Assembly: GCF_019399895.1 (NCBI RefSeq)
Contig: NC_091865.1
Location: forward strand, 11,289,001 to 11,353,000
Origin: Cardiocondyla obscurior
Lineage: Eukaryota > Arthropoda > Insecta > Hymenoptera > Formicidae
Direction: 5' to 3'
DNA length: 64,000 nucleotides
A model generated the notes under the pieces. The model searched no databases. It saw nothing but the letters and a program-made list of their open reading frames with translations, and was not told the DNA's origin. The translations under genes and the position numbers were made by a program. This document shows, piece after piece, positions 1 through 12,751 of this stretch (positions within the stretch are counted from its first letter, which is position 1; each line of letters starts with the position of its first letter).

Positions 1-2085
1 ATAGATCGGAAAATGTACGAGGGAAAACGTGTAAAAACCACTATCGACCAGTATCGGACTGTAGGTGTCGAAATCAATGTTTCAAAAACGATAAGATAGA
101 TAGATAGATAGAAGTTGACATTCTTTAAATCAAGTACCAGTTATGCAAACGGCGATCTCGGACATGTGTAACGCCATGACGGCACGAGTACGCTAACGCT
201 ATTTACGGATTTATTAGCGTTACATAAGGGACCGACCCGCCGCGGAATAAAGAATGCCGGCAAAAATCCGATCGGTACGAAAAACAGTGTCCAACGACGA
301 GAATTGTTGCCCGACGCAAGAATGTGAGATAAACTAAGCAGCGGCTGGACCAGTTTGCTAACAGTTAAAATAACGCTTTGCCGCAAAACCGCGCAGATAA
401 AATCGACCGCAGTAAGATCCGGCGGGCAGCCTAACTCCGTAGCATTATCAAATTGATTTTCATTGCAAATGGTGACGTGAGGCAACAACCGGTGAAGATG
501 CACGGGAGAAACTCGCGGCGCTTTCTCAGATTATGTTCCGTCGCAGTGAAAACCTCGAGGGGTAAAACTACCGATGACTATTTGCATTGCGAAGAAAGAA
601 AAATATCATTACGAACTGGCAGGAAAAATTGTACGAGCAAGTTATTATTACCTGTTATTACCTAATTTACGCATGTCTTATTTACTTTTAATTAATACCA
701 GCTAGATAACAGGCATTTGCTGTTAATTAATTGATAGCTAGATAATTATAGACAAGAAGCTGACGTTTACGAAGTTGTCGGATTGTCTGTTTTCATTGAA
801 TCAATCCTTGTCATATTTTCCTTCTTTTTTTTCTTTTCTTTTTTTCTCCAATAATGCTTCGCGCAAGTTCTATAATAACGATGCAAAAAGTTGATAAAAT
901 TACCGATACAAACGCCACGTCCGACACATACGGACGTAACTACTGTATGTGAGATACATGCTAAGTGTAAAACAATGTAGAATAGAGGAACACACGGTGC
1001 AGCTATGCACTTTCTATTTGATCATGCATTTGCAGTCTCGTCTCGATTACCACCGGAAAATTATTACGACATAGCCGTACGTTGCCAGCAATCTTGCAAT
1101 AGGCGAGAGTAAAACGCCTTTTCTATGACCTGGACAACTATGGCAACATGACATACGCGCGAACACCCCGACATTTATAGCTTAATTGCTATACTCCACT
1201 AATTTAACTTTCGCTTTTTAATCATAATTTTCAGTTATGGCACAAATATCTGTCAAACGTACCCTAATTTCATGAATTTTCCGCTTGATCTATGCAACTC
1301 TTAAACGTTTAGTATATAAATTAACAATAGGCGCAATAGACGAGAGCAAAACGCTTTTTTTTACGACCTGGAAAACTATGGCAATATGACATACGCGCGA
1401 CCACGTCGACATTTACAATTTAATTGCTATACTCTACTAAATTTAACTTTCGCTTTTTAATCACGATTTTTAGTCACAACACAAATATCGATCAAACGTA
1501 GCCTCGGGTTTTTCACTTAATTTTTACTACTCTTAAAGGATTAGCATATAAATTAACAATTAAATCGAGATTACTTTAAAGAATGATTTAATAACATTAG
1601 AGACTTTCTATATATTATTTGAATTAATAATTATATCTAATTTTTTTTTTATCGAGGAAAATTTGCTCGACATAGATTTATGTGTATAAACAATTAATTT
1701 TTTTTAGCGTAACGCGCATTAATATGTCAATGTTAGAGCTCATTCTATTGCAAAATAGAAAAAAAAATGTTCTGCTTGCGATTGTATCTGTCAAGATCTA
1801 AGAATTATTTGTGTGCAAATAGCGGCGCGTGGGCGCCGGGAGATAATCTTTGATTATTTAATAAACTATCGAACAGTGCTCGATGTCCTTCGCATATAAA
1901 CGCGTGCGAATAAACCTCTCTTATTACACTTCCGCAATGTATACGTATTTCTTAGGTATAATCCGTAGAATTATTTAATTGTTATGGTAGGATAGTCACG
2001 CTGTGCGTCATCGAGTGTAATGGGGAAAAAGAGATTAGTGTCGCGATATGCATTTGAATGTGATTCAGAGTCCACTAAGAAAAAA

Positions 2086-2118
<33 letters not shown>

Positions 2119-3514
2119 GAGTATGTATTACTTATGTCGATAAAACACTGATATGAGAACGCTTGGGTTTTATGTGCAATACACGACGATATCAACCGCG
2201 AGATTTACGATAACAGTTGCTGACGTTGATGCTAATAATCTTTCATATCCCTACTTCTTATTTTAGAACACATCCTACATTTATTTCACTGTAAATTATT
2301 ATCCTGCGTTATTATTGTTCATCAATTTTATATTTTTTATCAATAACAAGGACTTTAACATGATCTAATAAGTTTCTTAGCTGTTTAATTAATATAATGA
2401 ATACGTTCGAAGAAATGATATAAATGCTAAAAAAAAAAAAAAAAAAAAAACAAATGAAAAAGTTATAACATTAAAGAAAAGTTTTTATATAAATATTTTA
2501 GATAATAAATAATTAGTAACAATCTAATAATCTTCTTAAATTAAATATTAAATAAAAAAATAATAAAAGTAATTAATGAATAAAATATCGCAGAACATAA
2601 AAAATTAATTTGCCAAAATTGTTAGTGGCTAAAAACAAGATATCCAAACAACATTGTACGTAACGCAATATAAGCAAGCGAATGTCATAATCGTAAATTA
2701 TAAAAAAAAACCAGTCGTATGAACGTTATGCAAAAAAAATCACATACAAAGTGCGAATATTAAACTTGATGACAGAGTGCTTCTGCATTAAAGAACAAAT
2801 TATTCAAGCCAACACTCGGGAGTAACAATTTGTTCTGCCAAAGAAGATATCGGAAGCGAAATAAGAATATATCTGCGTCTAATCTTAAAGATCCAAGGTT
2901 TTTTTTTCCCTCGCGTCGCTTGTCCGAACCGGATAATATAATAATACGCAGATATATTCGCAGATGATGCTTGACAACTACGTAATAAATTTTAATAATC
3001 CAAGGATTTGCGTAGTATGCGTACCTTGGTGTAAACGACAGCCATAAGTAATAAAAAATTAACACATTATTAAGTCTTGAACGAATTTAAATGTAGTTAT
3101 TTAAATATATATAAAAATGGAAAAACCTGAAATTTTTATTAACCTAATTAAGACTTATATTTAAAAATAATCCTTCTCTATAAATTTCTTTTTTTTTTTT
3201 CTTATAGCGACGCATATAAAGAACTAATAATTTTACAAAATTATATCATGTTGATGCTAATTATTACACAGGTGTCTAAATTGACGTTAATCTTCGTTTA
3301 TGTTGGAGATAAAATAGCTAAGCAGAAAGTCGATCTCTCTGTTTCAAAGTGCTCGCTTGAAACTGCACTCATCGCTAACCACCGTAAACAGTCGAGTACC
3401 ATTTCTCATCCTCACGGCGAAAAGTTATAGAAGTGATTGTGCAATGCGCGCGCTATCAAGATTATTTGTTCACTCGATTGACCCCCTCCCTATTGTAATT
3501 CCAATATCGCAATA
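1..3514. other. 5' intergenic region, no gene seen
   Basis: AT-rich DNA with poly-A/T tracts (for example about 2080-2102 and 2430-2450) and a short TA run near 2103-2119. Short open frames here have no recognisable domain and no splice-compatible partners. The one structured element is an imperfect tandem duplication at about 1092-1560, listed separately. The last few hundred bases are the likely promoter and 5' leader of the scavenger-receptor gene that starts at 3515. Confidence 0.6.
1092..1560. repeat. Imperfect tandem duplication, period about 232-237 bp
   Basis: Two adjacent copies share, in the same order, a cgagag(t/c)aaaacgc block, then acctgga(c/a)aactatggcaa, then catacgcgcga, then taattgctatactc, then aactttcgctttttaatca, then tataaattaacaat. 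The copies begin near 1096 and 1333. The divergence looks moderate and there is no open frame, so this looks like an old non-coding segmental duplication or a dimer of an unclassified repeat. Confidence 0.8.
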
Positions 3515-6500
3515 ATGTCCGCTGCAAAAGTTACGGTGTCGGTCAAAGAAAAGCAGGATATTTCTCTCGGCAAACATAAATTACGAAATCTCAAGAGATC
3601 TGGGAAAGTTGCCGCAATATTCGTGTAAGTCGCGTTTATTTGCGATCAGAATCACTAAGATTAACTCTACGTTGTAAATCGTAAATTCGTAAATGCAATT
3701 AAGATAGTGGAATACAAAAGGTATTGTTTTATCACTGCTCGAATAAATCACGTTGCAAAAATAGTTAGTTATACGTTTGTTCGATTGTATTAGCTGTAAT
3801 GTTTAATATCTCACACGTCGACAAAGAAAATTTTGTAACTCTATATTTTATCGAAAAGTAAATACGAAAAAAATGTATTGTAACATAGATCTCACACTCG
3901 TTACAAGTGGAAAATTTTAAAGAAGGAGATAAGATCGGAGAAGTGTAGTACGTAGTAGGAAGTAAGTATGTAGAGTAAGTAGTACGAAGAAGAATAATAA
4001 CGCAAAAACTAAACTGAAAGGATTGATTATAGTTTCCGTTACAATTATAGCTAATTCCAGAATCAATTAATTAACTCCCAATTATATAACATTGATTCAT
4101 TTTTTAATTTTTGTTCTTTTGTTTCTACTTATGCTCACAGATACTTTTATACTGATGGCTCTTGGATTATTCAGCCTCGCGTTCGGCTGTGTTATATTGC
4201 TGTGTCACCCCTATGACTTGCTTTTCAATTGGAAGCTATTCTTTGGTCAGGGCGGCGAGACCTTCGAAATGTGGCGAAAACCCGAGGTCGATCTCTATCT
4301 CAAGGTCTACTTGTTTAATGTGACAAATCACAACGAATTCCTAAGCGGCGAAGAAAGTAAGCTACGATTTCAAGAAGTTGGGCCCTACGTTTACAAGTAA
4401 GTAGCACAGTTTGATTTTATCCAAATCCCATTAACATAACTAATTACGCTTACATTTAATCGCTTTTTATATATAATTGCAAAATATTTATATTGAAAAA
4501 AAAAAAAAACTTTTGAAGTGAAATAACGTAAGTTATTTTCATGACATATATAACTATCGCTGTCTAAGTGGGTACATTCGCTTACGCATTGAAAAGATAG
4601 GTTAAACTGTTAAATTAGAATGGAAAACTCCAGCACGGTGAAAATTACATACTTCTGGAATAAAAAAGAGAATTTTTTTTTTTTCGCAATCGCGGAAAAT
4701 CGCGGAGGGTCGTGACGTTCAAGAGCGCGGGAGAACTAATGAGTCATCTCGTAAATAATAATTATTAAATTGACGTGATCTAGTTTACGCAACAATTTCT
4801 TACATTTGTCCTTTCAAAACAGTCATTATCAGTAAATTGCACTGCTAATTTTTCACTTCCAATATATTCACAAAAATTTAGATTATAATTATATGAATAT
4901 ATAAAGACAAACTGCTAATAAACTGCGTTATTTCATTATTTTCGTTATAGAGAAGCATTCGAGCATGCAAACGTAGTTTTCAATGACAATGGTACGTTAT
5001 CGGCGGTACCGGTTCATCCACTCAAATATATACCGGAATTAAGCAACGGTACGGAAGAGGATCTCGTAATAATGCCGAACATTGCTCTATTTGTAAGTAA
5101 CTGAACATTATTCTTATAAATAATGTATAACCGCATCTTAAACACGTAAACGAAACAGGATTAATGTGCACGTTCGTTTTGATAAATGAGCTCGTTCGTG
5201 CAAAAATGACTAACGCGGGCTTTGAGAAACGTGCTGGTTCTGTTAAAACTGAACGAAATTTAAGAAACGTGATACGATAAGGATCCTGATTAATGATTAC
5301 TTTCCATTTCCTTTTCTGCATGTTGATTTAACTTAATTAAAAATTACTAGCATACATGAATGTATAAAGCAAGCATAAATAATGCAAAACTTTACAAATG
5401 CATTAGTCGGGTTATTAATTTCAGATTTTTTAAATCTTGTGAGATTTGAAAAATTGCGGGGAAAAAATTTTAAACTTGATTATAATAATTTGTGAAATAA
5501 ATTATAGAACGCGATATGAAATAGCAATTAATACAACGGTAGTTAAAAAATAATAAAGGCTCACACAAAGTAGCTGACTGACAGCTTTTATATCGTCGCG
5601 TTATGAATGAGAAATTATACAAAATTTTTCGATATGATAAATATACAATTATCAAAAATGATATATAATTAATTAAAGCACTTGTTATAACCAGAATTCA
5701 CGACACGTTCGATACATTTGATTTGATATCTAGGATTGTTAAGAATTTATCGAGAGTTATTCAACATCGTATACACAAACGTGCATATCGTAGCATAACA
5801 ACGGTGATAATATAATGCGGAATCGTAAACTCTGATCAAATGAATAATATCAATTATATTGATCGTTAATTCCGTAACAACAGAAAATCGAACGTCTCTT
5901 ACGCACGAGTTAATTAATGACACATAATTGAAGTAAAAATAGTTACAGTTAGAAATAAATGTGTAATACTAAACGCCACTTAATAAAAACTGATATTCTT
6001 ATCCCACTTATTAACATTCGCGTTCAAATATATTCGAATTACAGATAATTAATTCCGTTTCTCTATTTTTAATGTAAAAAAAAAAATGCCAAAGGAATAA
6101 TTCTTGATTATCTTCTAGATATTTAAACGACCTATTACATTTAAATCTTTTTATAGTACTAATAATTCTTTTTTTTTTGTGTTTTTTAATTTACGATGTT
6201 ATTATTAATTTCAATATTTCAACTGCATACAATGCGCAATTGTATTATAAATCAATAGACAAAATACGTTGTACATGTAAAAAAAAAAAATGATAATAGA
6301 CAAACATATTGATTACAACATGAGACAACTTGGTCATCGACTTACTGTATTAAATGTCTCTGCAATCTAATCCGAATAGCGAGTTAGCGCTGACCTACGC
6401 TGATGCAACTAAAGTTTGTTGGAAACTCTTCTTCGACATTTCTACGGTATTTTATTTATTTGATATAGTACGATCTGGCACGTCGTAAATTTTAATAACA

Positions 6501-9500
6501 AACCGTTAATTACGATCGATGTTGCAACGCTTCTCGGGCCTGCGCTCGCGGAGAGATTCCAGAATCTTTATTATGTGCGTCAGTTTGTAGACGACACATT
6601 CCATTCTTATATAATACAGCATCGCGTTTTCTCGGATACGCATTTTTGTAGTTGTTAAAGACCGTGCAATATTCTCCCGATATCTCGCTAAATACATCAT
6701 TCTATCACCAGTCAAACCAAATAATACGCAATATAAAACGCGATCGAGTTTTTACTCATGAATATTTACACACGTTCGTAGTTCGTTCTTTATTCTCGAG
6801 ATTACCTTGACGGAATACACAACAAAAAAAAAAAAAAGAAGAAAAAAAGAATCAGATGTGGCTCTATCATTTTTGTGCGGTATATACCTGTGTCAGACAT
6901 CTATATAATTAATGGAGTTTTAACACGATTTAGATTTAATTTAAATATTACGAAAGTAATAAAAGCTTGCGCACCGACTGCCGATTTTACATAATTGCAT
7001 AGGATTTAATTATTATAACACACACGAGGTTAAATATTCTTATTCGTGTGGCATGTTCTTTATTTTACGCAACGTACATTTCTCTAGAATAAAACGCCGT
7101 ACACGAACTATCTACGTTTGCGAGAAACTTCTATTCGCCAAGTGTATAAATGCATCCTCGAGAAACCGGTCGCATTCTTTATCCGGTCAAGCTGCGAGGA
7201 GCTAGACGCTTTTGGTCCTAAAAAGTGCAAGCTGAACCTTCCTTTGATTCTTTCTTTGATTCATCTTAAAGATTTATTATTAAGAATCACTGTCCGACCA
7301 TCGTGACGGTTGACTCTAATTTTAATGTGAAATATGGTGAACATTGTACTCTTTCAGAAAAACGTTGTCAAAATGATGTATTTAGAATTTAAGAATGCAG
7401 TCATTGTTCTCATTATTGACATTATCAAAACTGATTGCAAAAAGTATAGCGTCTTACATTCCATCGTGAAAATGAATGATACAGCGAGACGTAACATTCG
7501 TTTAATTACACGCAGATATTTTAAAATTATAAAACATACTCGACAAAGCGTCTTAATGCAAAGAAATAAATTTACATGTAACTTTTTATTATAGTTTCGT
7601 GAAACTTGTCAACAAGTAAAATGTCAAATATTACGTAAAAAAATTATCTTGCAAATACTTATGCTATAAATAAAAGTTATTTTGAACTATTGTTAAACGT
7701 TATAAGACACTACTAATTATATATTTTATTAATTTATTTTTTTAACTTATTATTACTTATTTCTCGCACATAAACAGATGCAAAAAAATGCAATAATGTG
7801 AAAACACGTGTTCATTATGGTAGTCATGTAACTTGTCATATTAAAAGATACTTAATGAGCAATGAAAAAATGTTGAATTTGCTGCATTATGTCTAAAAAT
7901 GATATTTATATCCATTAGCTTACTTTGTCATCAGAGATAATGACTGCACAATTATGTAAATTCATACAAAACAATAATTTTTTTTTTTTTTTTTTCTTTC
8001 CCTTTAATTGCACGAGTAGTGGCAAATTCGCAGTATTTCCAAAGCGTATAACGAGACGTACGTGTGTTATTTTATTATTTTTTTTTATATCCTTCTTAAA
8101 AAACTTGAATAAATAATTTTCTTATAAAATTATTATATAAAATTATTTAAAAGCTTTATTTATTAAATATAAAACTTTATAAGCGCATAATACATACATT
8201 TTAAATTAAATTAGAAAATTGTAGAGAGTTTATGCAAAATTTTGATATCATAATACGTACACTCATAAATCATGAGTGGGTACTAAATCATTTTCAAATT
8301 GAAGACTTGTTAAAGTCATGCTATAAACATGAGATTCCATAATCTGCTCCTCGATTAATACGTTCGCTACCATGGGTGCGATAGGACAGCTGACCGAGCG
8401 GTCTTAATTTTTAACAAATGTGCATAATGCACCGCATGTTTTCAATTATGCACGTATAAATATTAGGTAACTGAGCACGTTATATAAAGTGTCACGCATA
8501 TATGATATCGTAAAGTTGTTTTACACATATTTCATTCTCTCGTGAGAATCAGTGCGTTACACATATGTCATGCCGATAGCGAACGTTTTAAGAGGTAAAT
8601 AATTAAATCGTAACTCTTTAAAAAAATTCCAATGCAAAATAACTTGGTTTATTACAATGCTGTATGTATTTTGCGCACTATATAAATCCACCTGTTACGT
8701 CGGCACATTATATTAAAGTATGTATTACACCTACGAAGAAATAGAATCTCGGCGTTTAATTAAATTTGCTATTCAGTGTGCAAGAGGTGCAGTGAACCGT
8801 GTTTCACGAAGAATCCGCTTAAGCAATACATTCCTCGTGGGCACGCAAATTGTAAAGCCGTCAGTTAAGAGTAATAGATACGCCATAAACACTCTTATCT
8901 GTTTAAAAGGTTGCACGAGAGAAAACGTTTCGTTTATATTCAGCTTTTCTATTGCAGTAGTCGTTAGTTATTGACGTTAATCACTACCGATACTAAACGG
9001 AGTTAAATGGAGTCTCTTAAAAACTCAATGGCACTAAAATTAGAACTAGTGTACAGAAATGTTTGTTCCAATTTAATATCTCATATCTTTACTAACGTTT
9101 ATACGTATAAAACAAAAAAAAAGAATAATTAATAATTAATAAATAAAAAAAAATCCTTACTGTACAAAATTTTATAAAAATCTTTGTTCTTAAAAATTTG
9201 TTATTCGCATCTTCAAATTTTATTTCTCATTGTTGAAACTAATTTTAGCGCACATTTATCTTCTAACGGAATGCAATAAAGTTTGAGACAATAGAAATCC
9301 TAAATTTTTTGTAGAAAGCTACGTAAAAAGTAATAAAATTTCCCACCCGTGTATCATTATTTATTTCTTAGTTACTTGGCCATATTATCAGTAAAGTCAA
9401 TGACCCTGACAATCGCATGGTTGATGAATGTCTGAAGATTGCGGATATATTCAGTCTTTTCTCTGTTAAGAGGTACTGATATGTCATATTTAATTTGATA

Positions 9501-12500
9501 AAGAGCGGCATATTAAAACGACACGCTATAAATGTCAATAGACAATATGTCGTTAATTCGATAAATTATATGATTTATCACATAACTTATATACTTTAGC
9601 AATTTGTAATTAACATACATATCATTCGTGGGAAATTTTGTTTTAAAAGAATAATAATAATATTTTCAGAAACTTATTTAAATATTCGATAATTAAATGT
9701 AAAATGCAATTAATTTGTCTTTCAAAGTTATTACTCTATAATTATATACTAACCGATGATACTGATTTTCATAATTGCACAAATTTTTGTTTTTTTTGTC
9801 TTGTACTGATTCTTTTAATGATGAGAAAAACTAAATGATAAGTAATGTCAGCAAGTCGATCTTTTACGCTAATGTATATCACTGCGAGCGAATACGCAAA
9901 TGCATGATGCAGTTACATAACTTCTTTTGTGTGATATACTATAATTTCAGTATCAACTTATAATAAAATTAGGTATGTTGATTACGCAAATAAGTTGTTT
10001 TGTCAATCTGTTATATGTCTAATTATACGTTTTTTTATGTTTTTCTTTATGTTGCAGAGTATCACGAATGTGATGAAAGACGCTTCGTACATATCTAGGT
10101 GGGGTCTCAATACGCTAATTCGTCGAACAAATACACAGCCTCTGGTTCAAATGACTGCACGTGAATTTATGTTCGGTTATCAATCGACTCTCGTTACTCT
10201 TGGCAACCATTTAATGCCCTCTTGGATCAAATTCGACAGATTGGGATTAATCGATAGGGTAAGAAATAAATAAAAATATGTTTTGCAAGATCTAGAAACA
10301 ATAGCGATCATACGAGTAAAAAAAATCCTCTTGTAATATACGTTTTTTACGAGGGTGTCTAAAATAGTCGTAAAAATTTGTAAGAATTGAAACGACCTCT
10401 TTTTTTTATGTAATATGATTTTTTGCTTGAATTCAAGTTTCGCGATAATTCAAATCCTGCATTTGCTACACTTGACAGATGTACGACTTCGATGGTGATT
10501 TTGAGACGATTTACACGGGAGAGACCGATCTCCGATTGACAGGTTTGATCGATAAGTATAACGGGGACGTGAACCTACCGCAATGGACTGGTAGCTGCGC
10601 TAATGTGCACGGTGCGAGTGATGGCGTTAAATTTCCAAGCTACATCAAGCCTAACGACACGCTTCTTTTCTTTCGCAAGAGTCTCTGCCGAAGCGAACGA
10701 ATGGTAATTTTGATCATTGCAATCGTCACGATAAAATACTTAACAGTTCAACTAAGAATCTTCTGTCGAGTCATACGATTCATGTGTAATGTCACTTCTA
10801 TTATTAACTTTCTTCCCTTATACAGAATGCTCGTAAATTATTCTTATGCAATTGACAGATCTATCCGTCGGGAGTACCTTGGCAATCTTTTTCTGTCTTT
10901 TTGCGAACACAATTTTCTTTCTAAATTTATTTCTTTTTCTTCCATCAACTCGTTTAAAAAGTTAATTTTCTAATTAATCTTTTTAAATAAAAAAAAAATT
11001 GTTTCTATAGAAAAAAAAAAAATTATATAGACGTCATTAAAATATCTATCTTAATATCTTTATATATTCTTTTATAATAATATATTTTATAATAATTTTT
11101 TTTAAAGGTACGAGTTGGCGAAAAAGTAGTGCAAGGTTTATACACGTATCAATACAAGTTTATGGAGAATGAATTGGATAACGGAGCAATAAATCCGGAA
11201 AATAAATGCTTTTGTCGTCAAGGAGTTTGTCTGAAACCTGGTCTAATCGACGTGACCGATTGTTATTACGGTAAACAATTTTTTTTTTTAATATTAATAT
11301 AGCAGATAATCCAAATTAAAATGGAATTATTCGATAACTAAATGAAGCTTAGTTGACGGATATTTAATTATTCAGTACATATTGTTATCAATATTCAGTA
11401 ATATGCATATCTCAGACTTTTATATAACTTCCTAAGTGCCTCATCTTGCTAAGTATCTTTTATAAGAGGCACACTTGTAAGAAAATGGAATTTCGATATG
11501 CACCGTAAAATCGATGATTCTCTTGTCGCATACTATTTACGGTTGCGGCCGTCAGACTCGTCTCCGTTCAAGTAGGTAGTGTTGCAAGATTCCGATTGCT
11601 TAGATCATGTTGCAATAAAAATCAGCAATTTCGATTCGGAACGCGAATAAAGAATAAAAAGGAAAAAATATATATATATAGTCAAGACTACTAAACGATA
11701 CACTAGGTAATTAAATATAATTTATGCTCGAAGTTATTTGCTGCGGCGAACAGATCAAAAGAGCTCATTTAGAATTAATGCAGTGCATTAATTTGCACCT
11801 TATGCATCTGTGCGGATAAAACAAAAAATATATATCGAGTCTCACGTTCTCTCGTTTATGATAATAAAATTATGTTAATTGCGTGACAAAAAAAGCTAAT
11901 TTCTGGTAATTAATAATCAAAGTTTTCTAAAAGTCGGAAATGTTAATGCTTTATATCACGTATCGTATCCGACGGTTTTATTCTAATAGATTTTTCGTAT
12001 ACTCAAATTAGATTTGTCAAATAAGCAAGATCATATTAATAAAAATTTTATGACATTTTATACAGGATTTCCGATCGCATTGTCGTATCCGCACTTTTAC
12101 AAAAGTGATCCATCGCTATTGGAAGCTGTCGAAGGATTGAATCCCGAAAAAGAGAAACATGAATCCTACTTTTTCATTCAACCAAAGACTGGACTACCCG
12201 TGGACCTGGCATTCAGATTCCAAATTAACATGGCACTACAAGATATTGAGCACATGGCTAGAGTGGAGAAATTTCCTCACCTAACGCTTCCGATGCTGTG
12301 GTTCGAAATTGTAAGTTTAAATAATTTTTTTATTTTTATTTATTTTTATTTCTATTTTTTTCATTATCAATGTATTTCTATTTCAATACGCTTAATCGCG
12401 AAATTGCATCAAATGTAAAGAAATAAATAAACATCTATTTTTACTTTTCAGGGAATGTATAAACTCCCAACAAACATGCACCTTCGTTTTTGGTTTTACT

Positions 12501-12751
12501 TGAACTTTATGCCAACGACGGAAGAAGTAGTAATGTATCTGTTACTTCTCTCTGGGACAATTTTGCTCATATGGAGCGTTGCAAGGATACTATCTCTCGG
12601 AACAAAGAAATCATCGGCGGAGTGGTTGGAAATGGAGAAAAAGCGGCGAAAGGCGCAAACCGATAAACAAATGGAATCGAAATCGAAAGATACGGACGTG
12701 TATAGTTCGCTTTTGACTTCCGGCGATCCAAATCTGATGTTAATAGCGTAA
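3515..12751 (+). CDS. CD36-family scavenger receptor (class B member 1-like)
   Basis: Eight phase-compatible exons: 3515-3624, 4175-4396, 4951-5092, 10058-10258, 10479-10703, 11108-11270, 12066-12310 and 12452-12751, giving 535 aa, close to the usual CD36-family length. The topology is typical: a short basic cytoplasmic N-terminus, a membrane segment at about residues 32-50, a large ectodomain with N-glycosylation sequons, a second membrane segment at about 462-483, and a hydrophilic tail. Family motifs visible include GPYVY, TAREFMFGY, YNGD, FFRKSLCRS, the cysteine cluster CFCRQGVC..DVTDC and LSYPHFYKSDPS. Family members bind lipids, lipoproteins or apoptotic debris at the plasma membrane. 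Insects have many paralogues (croquemort, emp, ninaD, SNMP); I cannot say which one this is. Intron 3 is about 5 kb. Exons 3-8 are firm. The N-terminal join (3624 to 4175) rests on phase matching and is less certain. Confidence 0.9.
5093..10057 (+). other. Large intron 3 of the scavenger-receptor gene
   Basis: About 5 kb of AT-rich intronic DNA between the exon ending ...NIALF and the exon starting SITNVM; both junctions are phase 0. The open frames inside are short and have no recognisable domain. It carries poly-T and poly-A tracts (about 6165, 6280, 7980) and a tRNA box-A-like fragment at 8390-8412. A candidate extra exon at 9372-9390 was considered and rejected because direct joining gives the better CD36-family length. 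Confidence 0.75.
8390..8412 (+). other. tRNA box-A-like fragment
   Basis: The word gctgaccgagcggtcttaa is one mismatch from the D-arm/box A of Leu/Ser-type tRNAs (TGGCCGAGCGG). There is no acceptor stem, anticodon arm or box B (GGTTCGA) at the expected distance, so it is at most a tRNA- or SINE-derived remnant within the large intron. Confidence 0.25.

Noticed and set aside
8390..8412. tRNA gene
   Set aside because: Only a box-A-like word; no cloverleaf, anticodon arm or box B.
9372..9390. Possible micro-exon in the large scavenger-receptor intron
   Set aside because: Phase-compatible, but it would insert residues where family alignment expects direct joining of NIALF to SITNVM.
10704..10973. 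Extension of scavenger-receptor exon 5 past the donor
   Set aside because: The frame stays open by chance; gtaatt at 10704 joins in phase to the exon at 11108, which restores family sequence.
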